From: Bacteroidota bacterium
GTDB lineage: Bacteria; Bacteroidota; Bacteroidia; CAILMK01
Direction of reading: 5' to 3'
NCBI GenBank assembly: GCA_013288555.1
Contig: JABDBQ010000005.1
Coordinates: forward strand, 1 to 64,000
DNA: 64,000 nt
Shown: positions 26,864-36,205 of the stretch, piece after piece
Layout: every line of letters starts with the position of its first letter
How positions within the stretch are numbered: the first letter of the stretch is position 1
Translations under genes and position numbers: made by a program
Notes under the pieces: generated by a model
Told to the model about the DNA's origin: nothing
Seen by the model: the letters and a program-made list of their open reading frames with translations, nothing else
Database searches by the model: none

Positions 26864-28120
26864 TCAGGCTTTACTCGAAAGTTCAATTATAGTAATTTCT
26901 GGTCTGATGCCTGCCCGGCCCGGGTACCCTATAAATCCCAGTCCCCTGTTAACATACAGATACTGGTTGCCTTTCCTGTAAAGCCCTGCCCATTCTTTGT
27001 AAAAATATTGTACCGGACTCCATTTGATCAATTTTGTATCCACCCCAAACTGCATGCCATGGGTATGCCCTGCCAGCATCAGGTCAATTTTATGAGGATT
27101 GTTCAAAACCTGTGCATCCCAGTGCGAGGGGTCATGGGACATTAATACTGTAAAAGGAATATTACCAATGTTTTGTGTTGTTTTTGCCAGGTCACCGTAT
27201 TTTGGGAAACGGGCAGAAGCACCCCAGTTTTCGCATCCAGCTATTGCAATGCTTTCGCCGTTTTTGGTAATAATACGGTTTTCATTGGTAAGTAGATCCC
27301 ATCCCATTTTTTCATACACTTCAAAAAGCTGGGCGAGGTTATTTACTTTTTCTTCTTTACTATCCCATTGATAATAATCGCCATAATCATGATTTCCTAG
27401 AGAACAGAAAATCCCCATCTGAGCTTTAATCTGTTTTAAAACATCCACATACGGAAATACTTCCTCGGTCTTGCTGTTTACCATATCACCTGTAAATAGT
27501 ATGATATCTGCCTTTTCAGCATTGATCATATCAACAGCTTTTTGCAAATGTTTCGATTCAACAAAACTTCCAATATGAATATCCGATATCTGTAATATTT
27601 TCAACCCATTGAAGGATTTTGGCAAATTCGCAAATGCAAGTTTGAGGCGTTTTATGTTGTAATCGAATGCCCCAAAAATCATCCCATATACCAATGCTGC
27701 AAAAGGTACAGCAGCTACAACGAGGGCGGTCTGACTGATAAACAGACTTCTTGTAATCTGAGGATGTTCAGGTGCAATGATTTCTTTTTTAGTAGAAAAT
27801 AAAGAATAAATCCATTTACCAAGCCTGATAAGATCGTCTGTGAGCAGAAAAATGACAATAATAAGTTTGCATACATAAATGATCATCAAAAAACCTGTAA
27901 GATAAACTCTGATCGCTTTGGGCCAAGTTATAAAATGCCTGAACATACTTGTAATCACCATTATAACTGCCAGTCCTGTAATGATCCAGAAAATGGAATA
28001 AACTAATTTTCTGGGTCCGTTTTCCAGGTTCTGACAAATGGTTTTGATTGCCTGAAAAGAATAGAGATCAATACATAGGATTAAAATCAGTATTGTGAAA
28101 CCTGAAAAAACAAACTTCAT
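26864..28120 (-). CDS. Membrane-anchored metallophosphoesterase (YkuE/YaeI-like)
   Basis: A 418-aa protein whose N-terminal third has four or five membrane helices (about residues 5-155). The calcineurin-like phosphoesterase domain follows with all five metal motifs: ILQISDIHIGSF, LFTGDMVNS, SLGNHDYG, MSHDP and LAGHTHGMQFG. Homologues such as YkuE act on lipid-linked or cell-wall substrates, but the substrate here is unknown. Divergent from the M1 peptidase gene, with only 26 bases between the two ATG codons, so their promoters overlap each other's 5' ends. Confidence 0.92.
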   Translation of the reverse strand: MKFVFSGFTILILILCIDLYSFQAIKTICQNLENGPRKLVYSIFWIITGLAVIMVITSMFRHFITWPKAIRVYLTGFLMIIYVCKLIIVIFLLTDDLIRLGKWIYSLFSTKKEIIAPEHPQITRSLFISQTALVVAAVPFAALVYGMIFGAFDYNIKRLKLAFANLPKSFNGLKILQISDIHIGSFVESKHLQKAVDMINAEKADIILFTGDMVNSKTEEVFPYVDVLKQIKAQMGIFCSLGNHDYGDYYQWDSKEEKVNNLAQLFEVYEKMGWDLLTNENRIITKNGESIAIAGCENWGASARFPKYGDLAKTTQNIGNIPFTVLMSHDPSHWDAQVLNNPHKIDLMLAGHTHGMQFGVDTKLIKWSPVQYFYKEWAGLYRKGNQYLYVNRGLGFIGYPGRAGIRPEITIIELSSKA

Positions 28121-28128
28121 TACCTTTG
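28121..28128 (+). promoter_or_regulatory. -7 box upstream of M1 peptidase
   Basis: TACCTTTG matches TAnnTTTG and ends 18 bases before the ATG at 28147, leaving a very short leader. It contains the TTG (28126) that would be the longest-frame start, so that start is not used. Confidence 0.55.
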
Positions 28129-28146
28129 ATATTTAGCTTAAAATAT

Positions 28147-29874
28147 ATGTACCTGAAAGAATATTGCAATAAAAACACGCAATTTAGGTGTTTAAACTTT
28201 TGTTTGTTTTTATTATTTCTCTCCTGCCTTTTTGCAAAAGCAAACGCAGCCGATTCAACTTTACATTTTACGCATCAGGATTCACTTCGCGGAAGTTTAA
28301 ATCCTGCCAGGTCATGCTATGATGTTTATTACTATCATTTAAATATTATTGTAGATCCGGGTCGCCAAACCGTAACGGGTATTTGTACCATAAGTTTTTT
28401 GGTAAAATCCAAGACAGATTCAATTCAGGTTGATTTATTTTCCAATTATAAAGTTCTGGGGGTCAGATATGACAGCAATTGGACAAATTTTGTTCGATAC
28501 GGCGATCATATTTTCGTTCATTTCAGTCATGCACTAAATGTTGGGGAGAAATACAATATCGATGTACATTATACTGGCAATCCGCCGATAGCGAAAAAAG
28601 CGCCCTGGGACGGTGGTTTTATCTGGGGCAAAGACTCTCTTGATCGTACCTGGGTAGGCGTTGCTTGCGAAGGTCTCGGAGCTTCTTCGTGGTGGCCATG
28701 CAAAGACCATTTGAGTGATAAACCGGATAGTATGGCCATTTCAATCCAGGTGCCGGAAGGCTATTTTTGTGTTTCGAACGGACAACTCAGAACTATCAAT
28801 AATATGTACAGTGGGTATAATCAGTACAACTGGTTTGTAACCTATCCCATTAATACATATGACGTTACCTTGAATATCGGGAAATATGAGCGTATCCATG
28901 ATACATTTCAATCTAAAGCGGGTATTCTTGCCCTTGATTATTTTGTACTGGATTATCATGTAAAACAGGCCGAAGCCTATTTTTCAAAACAAGTGAAGCC
29001 AATGTTAAGATGTTTTGAACATTATTTCGGGCCTTATCCTTTCACTAGAGATGGATACGGTTTGGTTGAAACAAGTTACTGGGGCATGGAGCATCAGGGT
29101 GCCATTGCTTATGGAAATCATTTTATGTTGAATGGTAATGATTTTGATTTCATTATAGTTCATGAGAGCGCGCATGAATGGTGGGGAAACTCATTGAGTG
29201 TGAATGACCAGGCTGAAATGTGGCTTCACGAATCATTTGCGACCTATGCAGAATCGCTTTATCTTGAATATACAAAAGGTAAAAAAGCTGCGCAAGAATA
29301 TCTGGATACGCAGCGAAACCTGGTCCAGGATAAAATTCCATTAATCGGGCATTTCGGAGTAAATGAATACAAAAGGGCTGACAATGACATCTACTATAAA
29401 GGAGCATGGATGCTTCATACATTTAGGGCAGTGATCAATAATGATTCTTTATGGTTCAATATCTTATATTCTTTCCAGGAGAAATATAAATATAGAAATA
29501 TCACCAGCAGGGATTTTATTGATTTTGTAAACTCTAAAACCGGGAAGAATTATGATGCATTTTTTGATCAGTATTTGACTCAAGCAGATCTTCCTGTTTT
29601 GTCATTTAATGCTGAGCAACGCGGTACGTCAATTGAACTTTTATATTACTGGAAGGGCACTGTTCCTAAATTTACAATGCCGGTTGACATTAATATTAAA
29701 GGTAATATTTTCAGGATATATCCTTTGGAGAAAGAGAAAAAACTCAAAATTTCTCCAAAGCAATTAACAAATCTTACTGAGGGGAAAATCCCGGTTGCTC
29801 AGGATGCAAATGTAGATTTTGATCATTATTTAATTGAAATTGTACAAACAGTGCCAAGCAATATTATGTATTAA
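28147..29874 (+). CDS. Secreted M1 family aminopeptidase
   Basis: A 575-aa zinc metallopeptidase. The signal peptide is at about residues 12-35 (ending KANA). The N-terminal beta-saddle domain precedes the catalytic domain with GMEHQGAIAYG, equivalent to the substrate-binding GAMEN motif, and the zinc site HESAH (His 339, Glu 340, His 343) with Glu 362 eighteen residues on (in WLHESFATY). It lacks the long C-terminal helical domain of full-size aminopeptidase N. It probably trims peptides in the periplasm or at the surface. ATG 28147 is chosen over TTG 28126, which lies inside the promoter box. Confidence 0.93.
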   Translation: MYLKEYCNKNTQFRCLNFCLFLLFLSCLFAKANAADSTLHFTHQDSLRGSLNPARSCYDVYYYHLNIIVDPGRQTVTGICTISFLVKSKTDSIQVDLFSNYKVLGVRYDSNWTNFVRYGDHIFVHFSHALNVGEKYNIDVHYTGNPPIAKKAPWDGGFIWGKDSLDRTWVGVACEGLGASSWWPCKDHLSDKPDSMAISIQVPEGYFCVSNGQLRTINNMYSGYNQYNWFVTYPINTYDVTLNIGKYERIHDTFQSKAGILALDYFVLDYHVKQAEAYFSKQVKPMLRCFEHYFGPYPFTRDGYGLVETSYWGMEHQGAIAYGNHFMLNGNDFDFIIVHESAHEWWGNSLSVNDQAEMWLHESFATYAESLYLEYTKGKKAAQEYLDTQRNLVQDKIPLIGHFGVNEYKRADNDIYYKGAWMLHTFRAVINNDSLWFNILYSFQEKYKYRNITSRDFIDFVNSKTGKNYDAFFDQYLTQADLPVLSFNAEQRGTSIELLYYWKGTVPKFTMPVDINIKGNIFRIYPLEKEKKLKISPKQLTNLTEGKIPVAQDANVDFDHYLIEIVQTVPSNIMY

Positions 29875-29901
29875 GGTAAGCAATTGGCCAATTAAACGTT
29901 T

Positions 29902-31785
29902 CTATTTCAATAATTTAAAGCTTTTCTGAAGCCCTCCTGTATTTACGCCGAGGATATAAATACCGTTTGCAATAGCAGGAGCATTAAACTCGACATGCAA
30001 CGCGTTTGAAACATTTATTTCACGGATCAGCTTTCCAGTCATATCATATAATGCAAATGTTCCCGATTGGGGTATCCCGAAATCCAGGTATACCTGGTTG
30101 GCAGATGAAAAATAGTTTGTATTTATTTTATACCAGACCTGGGAATTGACAGCAGGAGAGATGGCAGCACTTTCAGGCAGGAAACCCCGCTGCACAAAAT
30201 AATTTGTAATTGTATGTTTATCAGCATAATTATACAGTAAACTATCACTTTTCAGGTATAATTTAGCTGCATCAGACATTAAAATGTTACCAGCCATACT
30301 GTATAAGGTTTCAAGCATGATGCGGTCGGTTTTTGTTCTGCCAATCACATCCCATATCTGCATGAGGGCACTAGACCATAATTGTCCGCAGGCATGTATT
30401 TCATAATTGAAGGTATCCAATGCTCCGGGATAAATATTATGAACAGCACATGATCGCCCATTCCATGGTGGTGAAGATGCGTCATTATTGCCATCCCAGT
30501 TGTAAACTTTACGCCAGCCAAATGTGTCAATGGCCTTTGAATTGGAAGCGGCAAAATAGTCCGCCGTTCCTTCATCCAAAGCTTGGCGTTCAGTACCGTA
30601 GTGGGCACAATTATTACATGCGCAATAAGATAAAAAATGGGTGTATTCATGCGTTGGGACATCGGCGTCTTCTGCATCAGGTTCACCTCCCATTCCGAAA
30701 TAAATAATGCCAGGGGTAGATGAAGTCGGAGGATAAAATTGCGAATCGTCGTCTTCTTCACCACTGGGATCCACAGTTAACTGAGTATTGCCAAGGCTAT
30801 CGTAGCCCATGTCTGAAAGGTGGCTCCTCCAACTATTAATATAATAATAAATCTGCAGATCCCTGAAGGCACTACTATCCCTGTTAAAGTGAAAAACAGG
30901 TGTTTTTGAAAAAGTGAATTCTGTGTAATACGGTGGGCCAAGATCTTTTTCTATAACGTATTGATTTTCAAGTATAAATGAATCCCTGTTTAATATGCTT
31001 ACCCTTATCTGTTTCGGTATCATTTGAGAATCAAGTGCCTTTGAGTTTGAATCATTGTTTGTATTCGGGAATGGGTTCCAGAGGCTGTAGGTACTAAAAG
31101 GAGGTTTGTATTTTGAATGTGCTGATGTTAATGGGTCAGGATAAAACACATACATGGTTACCAGAGAATCTGGATATCTATAATGCTGAATAAGGCTGCT
31201 CTCATAAACGATATCATATTGCCTATCAAGTACCACTTCATCATTCCGGGTACCATCCATTTTCAGGCATTTTACATAATAGGCTGGTATACAGGTTTCT
31301 TCGCTATAAAACCATATTTTACTAATGTCAAAATGATCACAATTCCCAATGGCTGTATTTATTTTTGATGATTCCGGTTCTGGAATGGAAATATTTGCCG
31401 GCCAGGTATTTACAGGTAATGTTTTGGAAATCAGTGAAAGGATTTTATTTTGATTATCTATTCCGATTTTTATAGATGTACCAAATATTTCAGTACCCAT
31501 AAATGACTGTTTGAATGTCAGGTAGCGTGCATAGGGACTGGCTGTGTTTTGAGTCAGAATCAGGGCAGTATTTGGGTTTTTAAGATCAGAAAGGTTGTTT
31601 TTTAAATAAGCCTCAGTATTTAAAACGAGGTCATTCACAGTAGAACCGCTAATTGTCCCTGTGGGAAAAGATAAATGAGCGTTTTTTGAAAGCCAGGTTG
31701 GTTGTCCTGGTGAAACAGATTCCGTATTTTGCGCTAATAATCTGAAAGATAATAGCAAAAGCATCAGGGGTATAAATGGTTTCAT
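29902..31785 (-). CDS. T9SS-exported gluzincin metallopeptidase
   Basis: A 627-aa secreted protease. The signal peptide (1-19, ending LLAQ) precedes an FTP/PepSY-like propeptide (about 30-190) with SFMGTEIFGTSIKI. The catalytic site is HEYTH (His 379, Glu 380, His 383) with Glu 405 in ALDEGTADYFAAS, the arrangement of thermolysin/fungalysin-type (M4/M36) gluzincins. An insert with four Cys between the zinc motifs (CACNNC) is unusual. The last 85 residues, with ALYDMTGKLIREI and the terminal KSFKLLK, form a T9SS sorting domain. Exact M4 versus M36 placement is open. Confidence 0.87.
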   Translation of the reverse strand: MKPFIPLMLLLLSFRLLAQNTESVSPGQPTWLSKNAHLSFPTGTISGSTVNDLVLNTEAYLKNNLSDLKNPNTALILTQNTASPYARYLTFKQSFMGTEIFGTSIKIGIDNQNKILSLISKTLPVNTWPANISIPEPESSKINTAIGNCDHFDISKIWFYSEETCIPAYYVKCLKMDGTRNDEVVLDRQYDIVYESSLIQHYRYPDSLVTMYVFYPDPLTSAHSKYKPPFSTYSLWNPFPNTNNDSNSKALDSQMIPKQIRVSILNRDSFILENQYVIEKDLGPPYYTEFTFSKTPVFHFNRDSSAFRDLQIYYYINSWRSHLSDMGYDSLGNTQLTVDPSGEEDDDSQFYPPTSSTPGIIYFGMGGEPDAEDADVPTHEYTHFLSYCACNNCAHYGTERQALDEGTADYFAASNSKAIDTFGWRKVYNWDGNNDASSPPWNGRSCAVHNIYPGALDTFNYEIHACGQLWSSALMQIWDVIGRTKTDRIMLETLYSMAGNILMSDAAKLYLKSDSLLYNYADKHTITNYFVQRGFLPESAAISPAVNSQVWYKINTNYFSSANQVYLDFGIPQSGTFALYDMTGKLIREINVSNALHVEFNAPAIANGIYILGVNTGGLQKSFKLLK

Positions 31786-31927
31786 ACGTTATTAAGTTAA
31801 TTTTAATCTATTATTCGATATCATCCCCCTGAATATCAAATTAATATTAAACAAATTTCGTTCCAATATACGAAATATGTCTGAACCTTGATTTTCCTGA
31901 TTAAAAGATTTTGGGATTGGCAAAAAT

Positions 31928-33223
31928 TCAACCAAGTACAAGCACCTCGGCAGCTACAAATATGCTTCCTACAATAAGCACCATATCATCAGCATTTGCT
32001 TCGGTAGTAGCCTGGCTATAGGCTTCTTTTACTGAATTGAATGTTGCCCCTTTCAGGCCTGCGTCTTTGGCCAGAGTGAATAATTCATTTACATCCAATG
32101 CCCTGGGCAAGTCAGGCTGTGTAAAATAATAAATGGCATTTCTAGGCAAAATCGCAATGGCTTTGGCAATATCTTTATCTTTTACCATACCATAAACGAT
32201 TCTTAATTTTTTATGCGGGATGGTACTTGCCTGGTCAAATACAATTTCCAGCCCGGCTTCATTATGTGCCACATCGCATACAACTAAAGGCTTATTCCCA
32301 AGGATTTCCCATCTTCCCATGAGTCCGGTGTTTTCTTTTACTTTATTGATCCCCGTTTTTATTTGTTCTTTATTAATTGAAAATCCGTTGTTGTTTAATA
32401 CTTCTACGGATTGAAGAACAGTTGTAATGTTTTCAAGCTGGTATTGCCCCGAAAGCGGACTGAGGATATGATAAACACTTTCTGATCTTTTATTGATAAA
32501 CCCTGCCTTAAGTAATCCGTTTTCAAGGTGAGGATTTTTACAAATGATATTCGCATCCGCATAAAAGATGATAGAATGCATTTCCTTTGCCTTTTGGCTG
32601 AATACCGGGTTTGTTTCAGGATCACTTTTGCCGATGACTACAGGAACACGTTCTTTTATAATACCCGCTTTTTCAGCGGCAATTTCTGGCAGAGTATTGC
32701 CAAGGAGATACTGGTGGTCATATGAGATATTGGTAATTACAGACAAAAGGGGTTTGATCACATTGGTAGAATCCAGCCGGCCACCAAGTCCGGTTTCAAT
32801 GATCGCAATATCCACCTCGTTTTCCGCAAAATATTCAAAAGCCATCGCGACTGTTACCTCAAAAAAAGATGGTTCTATCTTTTCGATCAGGGATTTTTGT
32901 TTTTTAACAAATGCTGAAACAGCTTCTTTGCTAATCATTTCGCCATTTATCCTGATCCGTTCTCTGAAGTCAAGCAGGTGGGGGGAAGTGTAGAGCCCGG
33001 TTTTAAATCCGGCTTCCTGAAATATAGAGGCAAGCAAATGGCTTACGGATCCTTTGCCATTTGTACCGGCAACGTGTATGCTCCTGAACTTTGTTTCAGG
33101 ATTGCCGAGGGCTTTACAGAGTTTAATTGTATTGCTCAGGTCAGGTTTTAGGGCTGCTGCGCCAATGCGATGAAACATAGGCAATTTGCTGTACAAATAG
33201 TCCAGCGTTTGCTGATAGGTCAT
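31928..33223 (-). CDS. folC: Folylpolyglutamate/dihydrofolate synthase
   Basis: A 431-aa cytoplasmic ligase that adds glutamate to dihydropteroate and to folates in folate synthesis and retention. Mur-ligase signatures are present: GTNGKGSVSHLLASI (ATP loop), YTSPHLLDFRERI, ETGLGGRLDSTN and DVAHNEAG. Its start lies 6 bases after the stop of the TonB-like gene, so it appears to be the last gene of the exbB-exbD-tonB transcript. Purine genes elsewhere in the window use the folate cofactors it makes. Confidence 0.96.
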   Translation of the reverse strand: MTYQQTLDYLYSKLPMFHRIGAAALKPDLSNTIKLCKALGNPETKFRSIHVAGTNGKGSVSHLLASIFQEAGFKTGLYTSPHLLDFRERIRINGEMISKEAVSAFVKKQKSLIEKIEPSFFEVTVAMAFEYFAENEVDIAIIETGLGGRLDSTNVIKPLLSVITNISYDHQYLLGNTLPEIAAEKAGIIKERVPVVIGKSDPETNPVFSQKAKEMHSIIFYADANIICKNPHLENGLLKAGFINKRSESVYHILSPLSGQYQLENITTVLQSVEVLNNNGFSINKEQIKTGINKVKENTGLMGRWEILGNKPLVVCDVAHNEAGLEIVFDQASTIPHKKLRIVYGMVKDKDIAKAIAILPRNAIYYFTQPDLPRALDVNELFTLAKDAGLKGATFNSVKEAYSQATTEANADDMVLIVGSIFVAAEVLVLG

Positions 33224-33229
33224 TCCTTA

Positions 33230-34114
33230 TTAATGGAGTTTGTGGATGTATTGAATCGAGCCCATCTGGCGATCGGTGCCGTCACTCGCGGCTGTAAATT
33301 TAGCCTTTTTTGCGGCAATTTCATCACAAGTGATGGCATTGGCATCTGTGATGGTACTTCCCCTGTATCCGCCATGGGCTTCAATCACATTTCCATTTTT
33401 ATCCACAACGATCTGAACGATATCTTTGCCTTCTAATTGTGTGTTGCAGTTGGGGTTCGGGAGGCTCACTTTACCGCGACCTGCAAGGAAAAATCCTGGG
33501 CCAGTTCCTTCTTTGCCACTTCCGTATTTTTGCCATCCTCCATCAGGGATTCCATTTTTACTTCCCTGGTCGCCAGGCGAATTGCCGGTTCCTTTAGAAA
33601 AACCTGGCCCACCTGTTCCGTTGTGTCCAGGTTGTCCATTGCTTTTGTGATACTCCATACTTGGGTTAGATTTCTCGACCGGAGTTACAGGTGCATTTGT
33701 AACAGGCTTCTTTGTTGTGGGAGTTGGAGAAGGATTTGTTTCTTTGGTCTTGGTTGTTTTTTCATCTTTTACAGCCACATCACCATCATTACTCGGAGTA
33801 ACAACAGGTTGCGAAGCCTGTGGTGTACTTTGCTGCTGGGTTTGAGGTGCTTCTGTCTGCGGTGAACCCGCCATTACCCCCACAGTGGTATTGTTCATCC
33901 CTGATATGTCATTCCCGAGGATAATGTCCATTCCGCCATTGGCTTCCGGCATTGGAGGAGAGATGGGTGGGATGCGCAGGAGAATTAGAATTCCGAAAAA
34001 AATAATTAATGCTATAACCGTATCCAGCAAGGATTTGCGCTGAATTTTCCGCTCGGCAATTTTTTCCGCTTCACGCTCCAGTTTTACCTGGTCATATTTG
34101 GTAGCGAAAGCCAT
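33230..34114 (-). CDS. TonB-like energy transducer
   Basis: A 294-aa protein with a short basic cytoplasmic start, one membrane helix (about residues 30-50, LDTVIALIIFFGILILL) and a long Gln/Thr/Pro/Gly-rich periplasmic linker (about 75-195). A C-terminal domain carries GKDIVQIVVDKNGNVIEAHGG, matching TonB-type C-terminal domains. With the ExbB and ExbD genes directly upstream (stop and start share one base, TAATG) it should transmit proton-motive force to outer-membrane TonB-dependent receptors. The Gly-rich linker is less Pro-Lys-rich than E. coli TonB. Confidence 0.88.
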   Translation of the reverse strand: MAFATKYDQVKLEREAEKIAERKIQRKSLLDTVIALIIFFGILILLRIPPISPPMPEANGGMDIILGNDISGMNNTTVGVMAGSPQTEAPQTQQQSTPQASQPVVTPSNDGDVAVKDEKTTKTKETNPSPTPTTKKPVTNAPVTPVEKSNPSMEYHKSNGQPGHNGTGGPGFSKGTGNSPGDQGSKNGIPDGGWQKYGSGKEGTGPGFFLAGRGKVSLPNPNCNTQLEGKDIVQIVVDKNGNVIEAHGGYRGSTITDANAITCDEIAAKKAKFTAASDGTDRQMGSIQYIHKLH

Positions 34115-34515
34115 TACATTGTTTTTTCTGGCGAAGTTGCTGCTAACACTTTAACATTTAGCGCTTTGCCAACGTTCATTACTTTTACGATATTGTCCCA
34201 GGCTGTGGCTTTGTCGGCGTTCACCAAAATAGGTGTCTCTGTGTTTCCATTCAGGCGTTTTTGGAGTTCGCCTTGCAATTGATCCTCCCCAACAGGAACA
34301 TGATTGATAAAAAAGGCGCCTTTGGCATCAATATTTACAACAATACTCTTGGGTATAACAATTTTATTGGTGGATTTTGGCGTTGCCATCTTGATAATAT
34401 CAGGATTAGCAAGCGTAGAGGCAATCAGAAAAAACAAGAGAAGGAAGAACATTATGTCGTTCATAGCGGAAGTAGCTACTTCCGATACCATTCTCGGCCT
34501 TCTTTTTAAATTCAT
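34114..34515 (-). CDS. exbD: ExbD/TolR family biopolymer transport protein
   Basis: A 133-aa protein with one membrane helix (about residues 17-37) containing the conserved Asp-Ile-Met-Phe of AMNDIMFFLLLFFLI, whose Asp is the proton-conducting residue. A small periplasmic domain follows with ILVNADKATAWDNIVKVMN. It pairs with ExbB to energise TonB-like proteins. A 4-base ATGA overlap joins it to exbB, and it shares a base with the TonB-like gene. Confidence 0.94.
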   Translation of the reverse strand: MNLKRRPRMVSEVATSAMNDIMFFLLLFFLIASTLANPDIIKMATPKSTNKIVIPKSIVVNIDAKGAFFINHVPVGEDQLQGELQKRLNGNTETPILVNADKATAWDNIVKVMNVGKALNVKVLAATSPEKTM

Positions 34516-35183
34516 GCGGCAGGATCTTGTAAAAGGTCTAAAAACTCAATGGCCGTAGATTCCATTTTAAAAATCTGCCGGTCAATTTTAATCAACAGGT
34601 AATGGTAACCCAAATGCGCTACAATACCTACAACCAAACCGGAAGCGCTGGAAATAAGTTTCTGATACAATCCTTCGGATATGGTACCTATATCTATAGT
34701 ATTTTTTGCGGCGATATGAACGAAGATGGTAATTACCCCGAGAATGGTCCCGATAAAACCAAGCATGGGTGCTACACCGGCAATCGTTCCCAGGATAGAC
34801 AGATTTTTCTCCAGTTTGTAAACCTCTATTTTGCCTGCACTTTCCAGGGCATCTTCAATATCATCTATAGGCCTGCCTATTTTTTTGAGAGCCTTGTCAA
34901 GCATCCTGGCCACAGGGAAATCTGAATTTTTACAAAGGGAACGTGCTCCGGCAATATTTCCTTCCTGAACCAGGTCCTGGATCTGGTTCATAAAATTGCG
35001 GTCAATTTTCGAAGCTTTATTTACTGTGAGTAGTCTTTCAAAAAAAATGTAGATCGCAAGAAACAGGGCGATGGCGATGGGAAGCATGATCCAGCCACCT
35101 TTTAGTAATAATTCATAAAGCGGCAGCTCTGCATGCGCTCCGGAAACAACTGCAGTAGAATCGGTTATCTGAAGAAATACCAT
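34512..35183 (-). CDS. exbB: ExbB/MotA/TolQ family proton channel
   Basis: A 223-aa protein with three membrane helices (about residues 28-48, 125-150, 165-190). The MotA/TolQ/ExbB signature is seen in LSILGTIAGVAPMLGFIGTI and GLYQKLISSASGLVVGIVAH. It forms the stator channel with ExbD. It starts 8 bases after the HU-CCDC81/SPOR gene. ExbB and TolQ cannot be told apart by sequence alone; the adjacent TonB-like gene favours ExbB. Confidence 0.94.
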   Translation of the reverse strand: MVFLQITDSTAVVSGAHAELPLYELLLKGGWIMLPIAIALFLAIYIFFERLLTVNKASKIDRNFMNQIQDLVQEGNIAGARSLCKNSDFPVARMLDKALKKIGRPIDDIEDALESAGKIEVYKLEKNLSILGTIAGVAPMLGFIGTILGVITIFVHIAAKNTIDIGTISEGLYQKLISSASGLVVGIVAHLGYHYLLIKIDRQIFKMESTAIEFLDLLQDPAA

Positions 35184-35191
35184 GTGTATTA

Positions 35192-36145
35192 TTAAAATTT
35201 TAAGAGCCAGGCACTCTGGTTCTCGTTTATTTTTATTGAATGTAAATCCTTGTCTGCTTTCAGACTGTCTTGCTCTGCAAGATAACTAACGCGATACCAC
35301 CCGTCTTCATTGTTCAAGAGCTGGGCTTTAAATCCTTTTTCTTTCAATTCCTTAACAAATTTAGCCGCGTTGGCTTCAATTTTAAATGATCCTCCAACGA
35401 TATAGAAATTTGGATTAGGAACTGAAAAGCTGTCCTGAACCTGTTTTTGAACTGGTTTTGCTGTAGATTCATCAATAATACTCCCTATAGATGAGGCAAT
35501 AGGCTGAATACTTTTAATGACGCTGGCAGAATTTATCTTAGATCCGCCAAAAAAAGCCAAATTAGTATTCCGAAAAAAAGTATTATTAAATATAAATACA
35601 AAAGCCAAAAGGAGACTCGCGGCTACTGCAGAAATAGAAACCGCACGCCTGATAATTTTACCGGTCCTGTTTGTTCCTGAATCTGGGTCGGCGTGTAACT
35701 GGAATATTTTTTGAGAATTTTGTTTTTCAACCGGTGAAAGAATGATAGCTGGTAATCCATAAGAAGATCTCAGGTAGTTCCTGCTATCCGCCGGCTCGAA
35801 AATAATTTTGTTCTCCTGATTTGCAGACAAACTGCCTACCCCATCAAAAAAGACCAATCCGCTCTCATTTAAGGTTGATTTCCAACCGTCAACAATATTT
35901 TTAACCCGGGATAATGATTCAGAATAAGAGATGCCTTCTTCTTTCGAAATGAAATTGGCGAGGATACCATCATTTACATTCAGATTGCGGTTGAAACTGG
36001 GTTTTTTACCGGACGGTACAAGCTTATGATTGTTATCAATGAAACCGGCGTCGGTTTCATTCAAGACAAAGCCTCCAAAATCGGGAATGATCACACATTC
36101 GTGGATTTCCAGAAGGCCGGATATGTATTTTTCAGGATATTTCAA
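35192..36145 (-). CDS. HU-CCDC81 and SPOR domain membrane protein
   Basis: A 317-aa protein with a Bacteroidota-type architecture. The N-terminal HU-CCDC81 pair (about residues 5-115) has HECVIIPDFGGFVLN and the FDGVGSLS segment. A membrane helix follows (about 168-190). A C-terminal SPOR domain (about 243-317), with NFYIVGGSFKIEANAAKFV and RVSYLAEQ, binds denuded septal peptidoglycan. Orientation puts the HU-like part in the cytoplasm and SPOR in the periplasm. It probably acts in division or wall remodelling, but the role of the HU-like domain is not established. The start is a TTG at 36145. Confidence 0.88.
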   Translation of the reverse strand: MKYPEKYISGLLEIHECVIIPDFGGFVLNETDAGFIDNNHKLVPSGKKPSFNRNLNVNDGILANFISKEEGISYSESLSRVKNIVDGWKSTLNESGLVFFDGVGSLSANQENKIIFEPADSRNYLRSSYGLPAIILSPVEKQNSQKIFQLHADPDSGTNRTGKIIRRAVSISAVAASLLLAFVFIFNNTFFRNTNLAFFGGSKINSASVIKSIQPIASSIGSIIDESTAKPVQKQVQDSFSVPNPNFYIVGGSFKIEANAAKFVKELKEKGFKAQLLNNEDGWYRVSYLAEQDSLKADKDLHSIKINENQSAWLLKF

Positions 36146-36205
36146 TTTAAGTCCGGTTGCAAGTGCAATTTTAAGGATATTTCCGTTAAAGATGTTACAT
36201 AGTTA

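Noticed and set aside
30345..30764. 139-aa minus-strand frame within the gluzincin gene
   Set aside because: An alternative frame of a clearly coding region containing the HEYTH zinc site in the proper frame.
32568..32993. 141-aa plus-strand frame antisense to folC
   Set aside because: folC is unambiguous on the minus strand and no motif is seen in the antisense product.
33437..33865. 142-aa plus-strand frame antisense to the TonB-like gene
   Set aside because: Arises from the biased Gly/Thr/Pro codons of the TonB linker on the other strand; Cys/Phe-rich nonsense sequence.
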